A DNA stretch of 6,813 bases from Deltaproteobacteria bacterium (GCA_003694325.1 RFKJ01000634.1:1-6813), one strand, 5' to 3'. Shown: positions 1-6,415, counted from the first letter of the stretch. The notes: generated from the sequence alone by a model not told the origin. Made by a program: numbers and translations.

Positions 1-2
1 AG

Positions 3-1346
3 CTGGACCTGCTCCTGCGGAAGGCGGCGGGCCTGCTGGCGGCGCGGGGGCTGCGCCCCGGCCAGCGATTCGTGGTGGTCGGCGAGCCCGAGGTCGAAGT
101 CCTGCTGCTGGTCTACGCCGGGCTGCTGAGCGGCGTCGTGCCGGTGGTGCTGCATCCCGGATCTCCGGCGGCCCGGGTGGCCGACGCCGTGGCGGTGTCG
201 GGTGCGCCGGTGGCCTTCGACGGCGCGGCGGTCCGGTCGCCCGAGCTGGCGGCCGAGCTGGGGGCCGCCGCCGCGTGGCAGGGACCTGCGCCGGACCCGG
301 ACGCCGAGGCCCTGGTGTTGCTGTCGTCGGGGTCGACCGGCCCGGCGCGGGCGGTACGCCTGAGCCAGCGGGCCCTGTGCGCCGGCGCCCGGCGGCTGTC
401 GGCGCTCTGCCCCGTCCATCCCGGCGAGATCGTGGTCCACCCGGCGACCCTGCACGCGGTCACGACGCTGCGGATGGTGTTGCTGGGCGCGGCCCTCGAC
501 GGGACCACGACCGTGCTGGTCGACCCCGCCGCCATCCCGGCGGCCGCGCTGGCGGCGGCCGCGCGCCAGGGCGCACACGTGCTCTACGGGGGGCCGGGGT
601 TCGTGCGGGCGGCCGCCCGGGGCGCCGAACGCCTGGCCGGGCTGCGCGGGCCGAGGCTGCGCGCGATGGTGGTGGGCGGCGGCAGGCTGTCGCCGGAGGA
701 GCTGGTTCGGTTCACGACCGGGCTGGGGGTGTCGCTGGCCTACACCTACGGCATGACCGAGACGGCGGGGACCTGTGCCGGCGCGTGGATCGAGCCGGGG
801 CAGACCCCGCCCCCCGGGGTCGGTCGCCCGCTGGTGCCCGTCGAGATCCGCGATGAGGCAGGTACGCCCTGTGACGTCGGGCAGGTCGGGCGGATCTGGC
901 TGGCGCCCGATCCGCCGATGCTCGGGACCCTCGACGGCGAAGCGCCGGTGTGGCGCGGGGGACGATTGTGGGTGCGGACCGGCGACCGGGGGTGCCTCGA
1001 CGCCGACGGCTTCCTGCACGTGGTCGGCCGAGCCGGGCGGACCTACACGGCACCCGGCGGCGACAAGGTCCAGCTCGACGACCTCGAGACCACCCTGCGG
1101 GCGGTGGTCGGGGCAGAGGTCGTCGCCTGCGTGCGCCGCCCGGCCGGGCGCCAGCCGGAGCTGGTCGCAGTGGTCGAGCGACCGGAGGTGGGGGCCCGCT
1201 GGCGGGCGGAGGTGGAGGCGGAGCTGGCCGGGCGGCTGCCCCCGGCGGCCCGGCCGACCCGGTGGATCGCCTGGGCTCCGCTGCCGCGCCTGCCGGGTGG
1301 CAAGCTCGACCTCCGGGCCATCGACGCCCGGGTGGAGGAGGCATGA
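3..1346 (+). CDS. ANL-superfamily adenylating enzyme (acyl/aminoacyl-AMP ligase), no carrier domain, 5'-partial
   Basis: The protein should activate a carboxylic acid with ATP to an acyl-adenylate in the cytosol. The frame is open to the window edge, and its first codons (LDLLLRKAAGLLAARGLRPG) already match the family's N-terminal helix, so about 30 residues are probably missing and the start lies upstream; 447 residues are visible. Visible core motifs are the P-loop A3 SSGSTGPARAV (nt 324-356), A5 YTYGMTE (741-761), A7 VRTGDRG (972-992) and the A10 lysine in GGKLDL (Lys at 1302-1304). The A3 lysine usual in this family is replaced by arginine. The protein ends 13 residues after the A10 lysine, so it has no carrier domain. 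No aspartate is evident at the A4 position that binds an amino group in aminoacyl-activating relatives, so a simple acyl substrate is as likely as an amino acid. It overlaps the next gene by one to four bases and probably serves the same acylation pathway, perhaps loading the neighbour's carrier in trans. The family is certain; the substrate is unknown. Confidence 0.88.
   Translation: MDLLLRKAAGLLAARGLRPGQRFVVVGEPEVEVLLLVYAGLLSGVVPVVLHPGSPAARVADAVAVSGAPVAFDGAAVRSPELAAELGAAAAWQGPAPDPDAEALVLLSSGSTGPARAVRLSQRALCAGARRLSALCPVHPGEIVVHPATLHAVTTLRMVLLGAALDGTTTVLVDPAAIPAAALAAAARQGAHVLYGGPGFVRAAARGAERLAGLRGPRLRAMVVGGGRLSPEELVRFTTGLGVSLAYTYGMTETAGTCAGAWIEPGQTPPPGVGRPLVPVEIRDEAGTPCDVGQVGRIWLAPDPPMLGTLDGEAPVWRGGRLWVRTGDRGCLDADGFLHVVGRAGRTYTAPGGDKVQLDDLETTLRAVVGAEVVACVRRPAGRQPELVAVVERPEVGARWRAEVEAELAGRLPPAARPTRWIAWAPLPRLPGGKLDLRAIDARVEEA
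1334..1341 (+). promoter_or_regulatory. Shine-Dalgarno site for the ligase-carrier gene
   Basis: GGAGGAGG lies just ahead of two adjacent in-frame ATG codons at 1343 and 1346. With its first GGAGG as the pairing core, spacing is 7 bases to ATG 1346 and 4 to ATG 1343, which favours 1346. The upstream stop codon TGA (1344-1346) overlaps either start, an arrangement typical of translational coupling. Confidence 0.7.
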
Positions 1347-3025
1347 TGCGGCTGGTCGGCCCCGACCTGCTCACGCCGGCGCGCCTGTCCGAGGCGCTGC
1401 CGGCGGCGCGGGCCCTGCTGGCGGCGGCGCCGCCGGGACCGGTGGTGCTGGGGACCGAGTCCGCCGGGGCGTTCACCCTGGCCGCCTTCGCGGCGATGGA
1501 CACCGGTCGGACACTGCTCCCCCTCGACCCGCGGGCGCCGGCGCGCGAGGTCGCCCCGCTGCTGGCCGGTGCCGGGCTCTGCCTGCTCGATGCCGACCCG
1601 GCGGCTCGCTGGCCGGTGCCGGAGGGGACCCCCCGGCGGCGCGTCGACCCGGCGGCCCGGCCCTCGGCCTGGCAGCGCCTCCTCGGCCGCAGCCCGCGCA
1701 TCGACAGCTTCCCGGGGTGCCTGTCGCACCTGGAGGGGGTGGACGCCGTCGACCCGGTTCCCTCCCAGGTCGCCCTGCTGCTGCGGACCTCGGGGACCAC
1801 CGGGCGCGCCGGGCTGGTGCCGTGGACCGGTGCAGCGCTGGCCGCCCAGCTCGACACCATCGCCGACGCCCTGCGCCTCGACGCCGACGCCCGCATCCTC
1901 AACCTCCTGCCCCTGCACCACTACGACGGGCTGGTCATGGGGCCGCTGCTGGCCCGCCACCTCGACGCCACCCTGCTGCGGGTGGGGCCCCGTCTCGTCG
2001 AGGACCTGGCGGGGGTGCTCGACGTCGCCTGGCAGGAGCGGGCCACCCACCTCGTCGCGACCCCGGCCCTGCTGTCGCTGTTGCTGCGGCTGGGCGACGA
2101 CGTGGCCGAGGTCTTCGGCGGTCGCGACTTCCAGGCCATCGTCTCGACCGCCGCTCCCCTGCGCCCCGAGACCTGGCGGCAGCTCGAACGGCTGACCGGC
2201 AAGCCGGTGGTCAACGTCTACGGTCTCACCGAGACCGGCAACCTCGCCTTCGCCGGTCCCGACGACGACACCCGCGTGCCCGGGACCGTCGGTCGCCTGC
2301 GGGACTGTGACTGGATGCTCGTGGGGGAGGACGGCGACGGCTCGCCGGGTGGCCGGACCGGAGAGCTGTGGCTGCGCGGACCCTCGGTGATGACGGCCTG
2401 GCCGGATGGGACCAGCCCCCTGGTCGACGGCTGGTTCCGCACCGGCGACATCGCCACGGTGGATGACGCCGGCCTGCTGTCCATCGTCGGCCGCTGCAAG
2501 GCGATGCTGTCGGTCGGCGGGCTCAAGGTCGCGCCGGCCGAGATCGTGGAGGCCCTCCTGGCCCACCCCGCGGTGATCGACGCCCATGTCTGGAGCGAGG
2601 CCGACCGGATCTTCGGGGAGCGCATCGTCGCCCAGGTCGTCGTCGAACCGGGGGAGGACCTCACCGACCAGCAACTCACCGAGTGGCTGCGCCAGCGCCT
2701 CAGCGAGTACAAGCTGCCGCGCCGGTACGAACGGGTCGGGCGGATCCTGCGCGGTGCGACGGGCAAGGCGCCGGTGCAACCCGCCGGCGATGTCGAGCAG
2801 CGACTGTTCGCGGTGGCGGCACGGGTGTTGCGGGCCCCCATCGACCAGCTCTCGCTGGGGACGGGTCCGGGGGACGTCCCGGGCTGGGACTCGCTGGGAC
2901 ACCTCGATCTCATCGACGCCATCGAGGCCGAGTTCGCGATACGGCTGGAGCCGTCGGACCTGCTGGGCCTGCACAGCCTGGCGGTGGCGCTGGACCTGAT
3001 CGAGCGCCGCGGGGGAGGGGGCTGA
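1346..3025 (+). CDS. Adenylation enzyme fused to a phosphopantetheine carrier domain (DltA-DltC-like)
   Basis: This 559-residue protein combines acyl activation with carrier loading. Numbering is from ATG 1346; ATG 1343 would add one Met. Adenylation motifs are A3 TSGTTGRAG (about 148-156), an A4-like HHYDGLVMG with Asp194, A5 VYGLTETGN (about 291-299), A7 WFRTGD (363-368), A8 VGRCKAMLSVGGLKV (about 381-395) and the A10 lysine in GATGK (Lys474). The A3 lysine common in the family is missing. The last 80 or so residues form an acyl/peptidyl carrier domain with GWDSLGHLDLI; Ser516 (nt 2891-2893) is the predicted phosphopantetheine site. In the dlt pathway these two activities are separate proteins, DltA and DltC; here they are one chain. 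Asp194 aligns roughly with the aspartate that contacts the substrate amino group in DltA and NRPS adenylation domains, which would allow an amino acid such as D-alanine, but this is inference. The MBOAT encoded downstream is the likely recipient of the carrier-bound acyl group. Domain assignment is firm; substrate is not. Confidence 0.92.
   Translation: MRLVGPDLLTPARLSEALPAARALLAAAPPGPVVLGTESAGAFTLAAFAAMDTGRTLLPLDPRAPAREVAPLLAGAGLCLLDADPAARWPVPEGTPRRRVDPAARPSAWQRLLGRSPRIDSFPGCLSHLEGVDAVDPVPSQVALLLRTSGTTGRAGLVPWTGAALAAQLDTIADALRLDADARILNLLPLHHYDGLVMGPLLARHLDATLLRVGPRLVEDLAGVLDVAWQERATHLVATPALLSLLLRLGDDVAEVFGGRDFQAIVSTAAPLRPETWRQLERLTGKPVVNVYGLTETGNLAFAGPDDDTRVPGTVGRLRDCDWMLVGEDGDGSPGGRTGELWLRGPSVMTAWPDGTSPLVDGWFRTGDIATVDDAGLLSIVGRCKAMLSVGGLKVAPAEIVEALLAHPAVIDAHVWSEADRIFGERIVAQVVVEPGEDLTDQQLTEWLRQRLSEYKLPRRYERVGRILRGATGKAPVQPAGDVEQRLFAVAARVLRAPIDQLSLGTGPGDVPGWDSLGHLDLIDAIEAEFAIRLEPSDLLGLHSLAVALDLIERRGGGG
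3014..3020 (+). promoter_or_regulatory. Shine-Dalgarno site selecting the GTG start of the SGNH gene
   Basis: A G-rich stretch containing GGAGGGG lies 8 bases before GTG 3029. It sits within the last codons of the preceding gene, whose TGA stop is at 3023-3025, and supports the GTG start at the very beginning of the hydrophobic N-terminus. Confidence 0.6.
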
Positions 3026-3028
3026 GCC

Positions 3029-3784
3029 GTGGCAGTCCGCCAGCCCCCATCGCCACTGCTGCCGTGGCTGCTCGCGACGCTGGTACTCGGCCTGGTCGCG
3101 GTCGCGTCGGGGTGGCGGCTGCAGTGGGATCCGTGGGCGCCGAGGCAGCGCTTCGGTCCTGCCTCGGGGAGGATCCTCGACCTGCCCCGGCACGACGACG
3201 GCGTGCCGGCCCTGCTGTTCATCGGCAACTCGCGAATGGCCTTCCCCCTGGGGGAGCGGTCGGCGCGCCGCGAGCTGCTGCGGGCGGCCGGGCTGGACGA
3301 TGGGGTGGCCGCGGTGATCGGCGGGGCCGAGGCCAACGTGGCCGACCTCGACGGCCACCTGCCCGACGTGGCGGCGTTTCAGCCCGACGTCGTGGTGGTC
3401 CAGCTCGACTGCCTGTACCTGCTGGGGCCCGAGGATGGACGGACGGATCCGGCCGCCCGCCTCATCGCCTTCCGGCGGGTCCCGTCGCTGCTCGAGACCT
3501 GGCTGCCGGTGCTCGAGCGGCTGCCCGCCCGACAGCGGGTCGCCGTCGAGGTGCCGTGGTCGGCGCAGGTCCACGACCGTCTCCCCGCCGGCTTCTGGGA
3601 GCGCCGCCGGGCCGCCCGCGATGAGCTGCGGGCCCGCGGGTGGCGGGTGGTCGCCGACGATGCGCCCTGGCCGGACGCCCTGTACCGGGATGGCGCCCAC
3701 TTCTCGGCGGTGGGCGCCGCCCGGTTCCGAGAATGGCTGGCGGGCGCGCTGTCGGCGGTGTTCGTGGCCGACGGAGGGCGGTGA
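3029..3784 (+). CDS. Membrane-anchored SGNH/GDSL-family protein (DltD-like role)
   Basis: This 251-residue protein has an uncleaved-looking N-terminal membrane segment (about residues 10-28) followed by a compact SGNH fold, predicted to face outside. Block I is LLFIGNSRM (63-71), with Ser68 as the likely nucleophile. A possible block II glycine lies in IGGAEANVADL (97-107). The C-terminal block V is DGAHFSAVGAARF (221-233), with Asp221 and His224 completing the triad. The usual block III G-x-N-D is not obvious; the corresponding strand reads VVVVQLDCLYL. In MBOAT-linked systems such as DltB/DltD and AlgI/AlgX or AlgJ, the SGNH partner takes part in acyl transfer to an envelope polymer outside the membrane, and this protein probably does the same. 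It is much shorter than DltD (about 400 residues). The GTG start is 3 bases after the ligase-carrier stop, and its own stop overlaps the MBOAT start. It might instead be an esterase that removes the modification. Confidence 0.8.
   Translation: MAVRQPPSPLLPWLLATLVLGLVAVASGWRLQWDPWAPRQRFGPASGRILDLPRHDDGVPALLFIGNSRMAFPLGERSARRELLRAAGLDDGVAAVIGGAEANVADLDGHLPDVAAFQPDVVVVQLDCLYLLGPEDGRTDPAARLIAFRRVPSLLETWLPVLERLPARQRVAVEVPWSAQVHDRLPAGFWERRRAARDELRARGWRVVADDAPWPDALYRDGAHFSAVGAARFREWLAGALSAVFVADGGR
3773..3778 (+). promoter_or_regulatory. Shine-Dalgarno site for the MBOAT gene
   Basis: GGAGGG lies 5 bases before ATG 3784, inside the final codons of the SGNH gene. It selects this ATG over earlier in-frame starts that would run back through the SGNH gene. 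Stop and start overlap as TGATG (TGA 3782-3784, ATG 3784-3786). Confidence 0.7.
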
Positions 3785-4857
3785 TGCCCCAGGTCAGCGT
3801 GCCCTTCCTGCTGGCGATCGTGGCCTGGCTGGTGGCGTCGGCGGCGGCGCCCCGGCGGGCCTGGCCGTGGCTGCGGGACCTGCTGGCGGTGGGGCTGCTG
3901 TGGTGGTGGGAGCCCCGGACGCTGGCCATGCTCAGCCTGCTGGCGCTTGCGGGGTGGTCGGCGTCGCGGCTGCGCCGGCGGCTGCCGGCGGTGTCCGGGC
4001 TGTTCCTCGGCGTGGTCGCGGCGGCCTTCATCGCCGTGCGGATCGCCCAGCGGGGCGAGGGCGCCGACGTGGTCCTGGTTCCGGTGGGCTTCGGCTTTGC
4101 GGTGCTGCGCATCGTGCACTGGTGGGTCGAGCAGGGGCGCGGATCCCTCCCCGACCACGGGCTGCGGGACCTGTGGAGCTGGCTCATCTACCTGCCCACC
4201 GTCTTCGTCGGCCCGGTGCAGCGGTTCGAGCACTGGCTGCGGTGGGAGCGGCGCCGGCGGTTCGACGCCCACGACGCCGCCGCGGGCCTGCACCGGGTGC
4301 TCCTCGGCTACGTCCGCATCGTGGTCTTCGCCTTCTGGCTGGTCGGCAGCCTGCTTCCCCGCCACCTGCTCGGGTGGCCGCCGGGACCGACCGGGGCGGT
4401 CATCGCCACGGCCACCCTCTACCTGGTGTTCGCCGGGGCCAGCGACATCGCCATCGGCATGGGGCGGATCGCCGGCCAGCGGGTGCCCGAGAACTTCTCC
4501 TCGCCCTTCCTGCGGTCGTCGCTGCCCGAGTTCTGGCGGAGCTGGCACATGACCGTGACCGAGTGGTGCCGGGTCTACGTCTACCTGCCGCTGCTGGCCC
4601 GGACCCGCTCGGCATTGCTGTCGGCGGGGGTGGCCATGGCCACCTTCGCCGCCTGGCACGAGCTGAGCGTTGCCTACCTGGCGTGGGGCTCGCTGCAGGC
4701 GCTGGGTCTGCTGGCCTGGCATCGCCTCGCGCCGACCCGCGCGCCGCGGGGCCCCGTCGGGCGGGTCGGCGGCTGGCTGTTGACGACCAGCTTCATCGTG
4801 GCGTCCTTCTGGATGCTCCGGGCATGGCCGAGAGGTGGACAGTGGTACGCGCGTTGA
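3784..4857 (+). CDS. MBOAT-family membrane O-acyltransferase (DltB/AlgI-like)
   Basis: This 357-residue, strongly hydrophobic polytopic protein has the bacterial MBOAT signatures in order: YLPTVFVGPVQRFEHW (136-151), SDIAIGMGRIAG (220-231, compare the S-D-x-A-I-G-x-G-R motif of AlgI), PEFWRSWHMTVTEW (248-261, containing the conserved His255) and AAWHELSVAYLAWG (289-302). His292 of the last motif is the predicted catalytic histidine, matching the histidine of W-H-G in DltB and AlgI. The residue after it is Glu rather than the usual Gly. The protein is shorter than DltB (about 400) or AlgI (about 520). By analogy with DltB it receives the acyl group from the phosphopantetheine arm of the carrier domain and passes it to an acceptor at the membrane, here probably the tyrosine of the microprotein encoded next. 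The gene overlaps the SGNH gene at TGATG, and its last codons contain the microprotein's ribosome binding site and start. The family is very sure; the acyl group and final acceptor are unknown. Confidence 0.93.
   Translation: MPQVSVPFLLAIVAWLVASAAAPRRAWPWLRDLLAVGLLWWWEPRTLAMLSLLALAGWSASRLRRRLPAVSGLFLGVVAAAFIAVRIAQRGEGADVVLVPVGFGFAVLRIVHWWVEQGRGSLPDHGLRDLWSWLIYLPTVFVGPVQRFEHWLRWERRRRFDAHDAAAGLHRVLLGYVRIVVFAFWLVGSLLPRHLLGWPPGPTGAVIATATLYLVFAGASDIAIGMGRIAGQRVPENFSSPFLRSSLPEFWRSWHMTVTEWCRVYVYLPLLARTRSALLSAGVAMATFAAWHELSVAYLAWGSLQALGLLAWHRLAPTRAPRGPVGRVGGWLLTTSFIVASFWMLRAWPRGGQWYAR
4831..4838 (+). promoter_or_regulatory. Shine-Dalgarno site for the microprotein
   Basis: AGAGGTGG, containing GAGGTG complementary to the 16S rRNA tail, lies 3-4 bases before GTG 4842. 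It favours GTG 4842 over the in-frame ATG 4824, which has no recognisable site upstream. It lies within the MBOAT coding sequence. Confidence 0.5.
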
Positions 4858-5003
4858 CCGAGCGCTGGGAGGCGCTGCGGGCCCACCCCCGGGGGCGCCA
4901 CCTGGCGCTGGTGCTGGAGGTGGCCTGGATCGTCGGCTGGACCCTGGCCGTGTGGCGCCTGTGGGACACGCCCCAGGCGTGGTTTGCCTACCTGCACGTG
5001 TGA
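4842..5003 (+). CDS. DltX-like single-pass membrane microprotein with C-terminal F-x-Y motif
   Basis: This 53-residue protein has a basic, predicted cytosolic N-terminus (VRALTERWEALRAHPRGRH), one membrane helix (about residues 21-41, LALVLEVAWIVGWTLAVWRLW) and a short outward C-terminus WDTPQAWFAYLHV. By the positive-inside rule the C-terminus faces outside. DltX of the dlt pathway is a similar-sized protein with the same layout. From memory it ends in F-x-Y-x-x-F, and its tyrosine has been proposed as the D-alanyl carrier between DltB and DltD. Here F48 and Y50 lie 6 and 4 positions from the end, as in DltX, with Val replacing the last Phe. The gene overlaps the MBOAT gene by 16 bases in another frame, so the two are probably made together. 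GTG 4842 was chosen for its Shine-Dalgarno site; ATG 4824 would give 59 residues, with the same helix and tail. Chance reading-frame opening is possible in GC-rich DNA, but the topology, motif, position and stop placement argue for a real gene. The proposed role is an acyl relay between the MBOAT and SGNH proteins. Confidence 0.75.
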   Translation: MVRALTERWEALRAHPRGRHLALVLEVAWIVGWTLAVWRLWDTPQAWFAYLHV

Positions 5004-5016
5004 GCGGGCCGCGGCG

Positions 5017-6372
5017 TCAGAGCCGGGCGCCTGCCGTGCCCGGGACCGGGGCGATCACCTCGTCGAACTGCCAGCGGATGGCCTGGGGGACGCTGATCCT
5101 CGCGTGCCAGCCATCGTCCTCCCAGCGCTCGGCGAGCACCTCGCCGTGTTCGCGGGCCAGGGCGTGCAGGGCGGCGCGCTCGTGGGGTACGACGACCTCG
5201 ATCTCGGCCCAGTCGGCGCTGCGGCGGGCGACGACGACCTCGGCGAGGGCGTCCAGGCCGGCGCCGGTCTTCGCGCTGATGGTGACGGACCCGGGCAGGC
5301 GGGCCCGCAGCTCGGCGAGGAGGGTCGGGTCGGTGACCGCGTCGACCTTGTTGAGCACGGGCAGGACGCGGTCGGGCTGCACGCCCAGCTCGGTCAGCAC
5401 GGACTCCACCGCCCGGGCCTGGTCCAGGGCGTCGGGGTGGGCGGCGTCGATGACGTGCAGCAGCAGGTCGGCGTGGAGGGCCTCGGCCAGGGTGGACCGG
5501 AAGCTGGCGACGAGGTGGTGCGGCAGGTTGCGCACGAAACCGACCGTGTCGGAGACCGGGATGTCGACCCCTGGGCGGACGGCCCAGCGGCGGCTGGTGG
5601 TATCCAGCGTGGCGAAGAGCTGGTCCCGGGCGTAGACCCCGGCGTCGGTGAGCGCGTTGAGCAGGGTGCTCTTGCCGGCGTTGGTGTAGCCGACCAGGCC
5701 GATGGTCCAGACCCGGGCGTTGCGCGACTGGACCTGGCGTTCCCGGCGGGCCAGCACCCGGTCCAGCTCGGCGCGGAGGCGGGTGATCCGCTTCTGCACG
5801 ATGCGGCGATCGATCTCGATCTGCTGCTCGCCCGGGCCGCGGGTCCCGATGCCGCCGCTGGCGCCGCCGCCGCCGCCGGCCTGCCGTTCGAGGTGGGACC
5901 ACATTCCCCGCAGCCGCGGGGCGGTGTACTGGAGCTGGGCCAGCTCCACCTGGAGCATGGCCTCGCGGGTGCGGGCCCGGGCGGCGAAGATGTCGAGGAT
6001 CAGCTCGCTGCGGTCGATGACCCGGCAGCCGATGCGCTTCTCCAGGGTGCGGATCTGGGCCGGGGACAGCTCGTTGTCGAACACGACGAGGTTGGCGTCG
6101 AGTTCCTTGACCCGGTCGGCGATCTCCTCGACCTTGCCGCGCCCGACGTAGGTCGCCGGGTCGACCGGGCGGTCGCCATCTTCGCGGCCGGCCTCCTGGA
6201 ACCGTCGCTGGACGACCCGGTCGACCACGGTGCCATGGGCGGCCTCCACCAGGCTCTGCAGCTCGTCGAGGCGGGTCTGGGGCGACAGGCGGGCGTCAGT
6301 GGCGTAGAGGCCGACCAGGATCGCCCGGTCGCCCTGGGAGGTATGGGTGCGTGCTTCGAGCATCGGCGCCAT
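5017..6372 (-). CDS. hflX: GTPase HflX
   Basis: HflX binds the 50S subunit and splits stalled or hibernating ribosomes using GTP. The 451-residue product has the N-terminal HflX nucleotide-binding region (DPATYVGRGKVEE about 71-83, NELSPAQIRTLE about 100-111, RSELILDIFAARA about 121-133), the coiled helical segment, the diagnostic GIGTRGPGE (174-182), and a full G domain. The G domain shows G1 GYTNAGKST (228-236), G2 ATLDTT (254-259), G3 DTVGF (275-279), G4 NKVD (341-344) and G5 SAK (366-368). A small C-terminal domain ends in WQFDEVIAPVPGTAGARL. Length is normal. The start is ambiguous: ATG 6372 (chosen) and ATG 6363 are both possible, neither has a clear Shine-Dalgarno sequence, and no alternative start exists in the 43-base gap upstream. 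It lies downstream of the transporter gene on the same strand and may be co-transcribed with it. A glycine-rich stretch (about 166-174) precedes the signature loop. Confidence 0.95.
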   Translation of the reverse strand: MAPMLEARTHTSQGDRAILVGLYATDARLSPQTRLDELQSLVEAAHGTVVDRVVQRRFQEAGREDGDRPVDPATYVGRGKVEEIADRVKELDANLVVFDNELSPAQIRTLEKRIGCRVIDRSELILDIFAARARTREAMLQVELAQLQYTAPRLRGMWSHLERQAGGGGGASGGIGTRGPGEQQIEIDRRIVQKRITRLRAELDRVLARRERQVQSRNARVWTIGLVGYTNAGKSTLLNALTDAGVYARDQLFATLDTTSRRWAVRPGVDIPVSDTVGFVRNLPHHLVASFRSTLAEALHADLLLHVIDAAHPDALDQARAVESVLTELGVQPDRVLPVLNKVDAVTDPTLLAELRARLPGSVTISAKTGAGLDALAEVVVARRSADWAEIEVVVPHERAALHALAREHGEVLAERWEDDGWHARISVPQAIRWQFDEVIAPVPGTAGARL

Positions 6373-6415
6373 GTACTGCGGAGGGCGCCGGGCGCAAGGC
6401 GCGACGGGCTGGGGA

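Noticed and set aside
950..1342. Upstream extension of the ligase-carrier frame
   Set aside because: It overlaps motif-bearing coding sequence of ligase 1. The Shine-Dalgarno site at 1334-1341 sets the start at 1346 or 1343.
775..2310. 511-residue plus-strand frame across the two ligase genes
   Set aside because: It is an out-of-frame reading of both ligases, with Arg/Pro/Ala-rich content and no motif.
1043..3700. 885-residue open frame on the minus strand
   Set aside because: It is antisense to the ligase-carrier and SGNH genes, which carry clear family motifs. Its product is rich in Arg, Pro, Gly and Gln with no recognisable domain, as expected for a GC-rich shadow frame.
3379..4722. 447-residue open frame on the minus strand
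   Set aside because: It is antisense to the MBOAT gene and low in complexity, with no motif.
4824..4841. Earlier in-frame ATG 4824 for the microprotein
   Set aside because: No Shine-Dalgarno sequence precedes it, while GTG 4842 has one; kept only as an alternative start.
5023..5043. CCGGGC/GCCCGG inverted repeat as a terminator
   Set aside because: The stem is only six pairs, lacks a T tract, and lies inside hflX coding sequence. Such repeats are expected by chance at this GC content.
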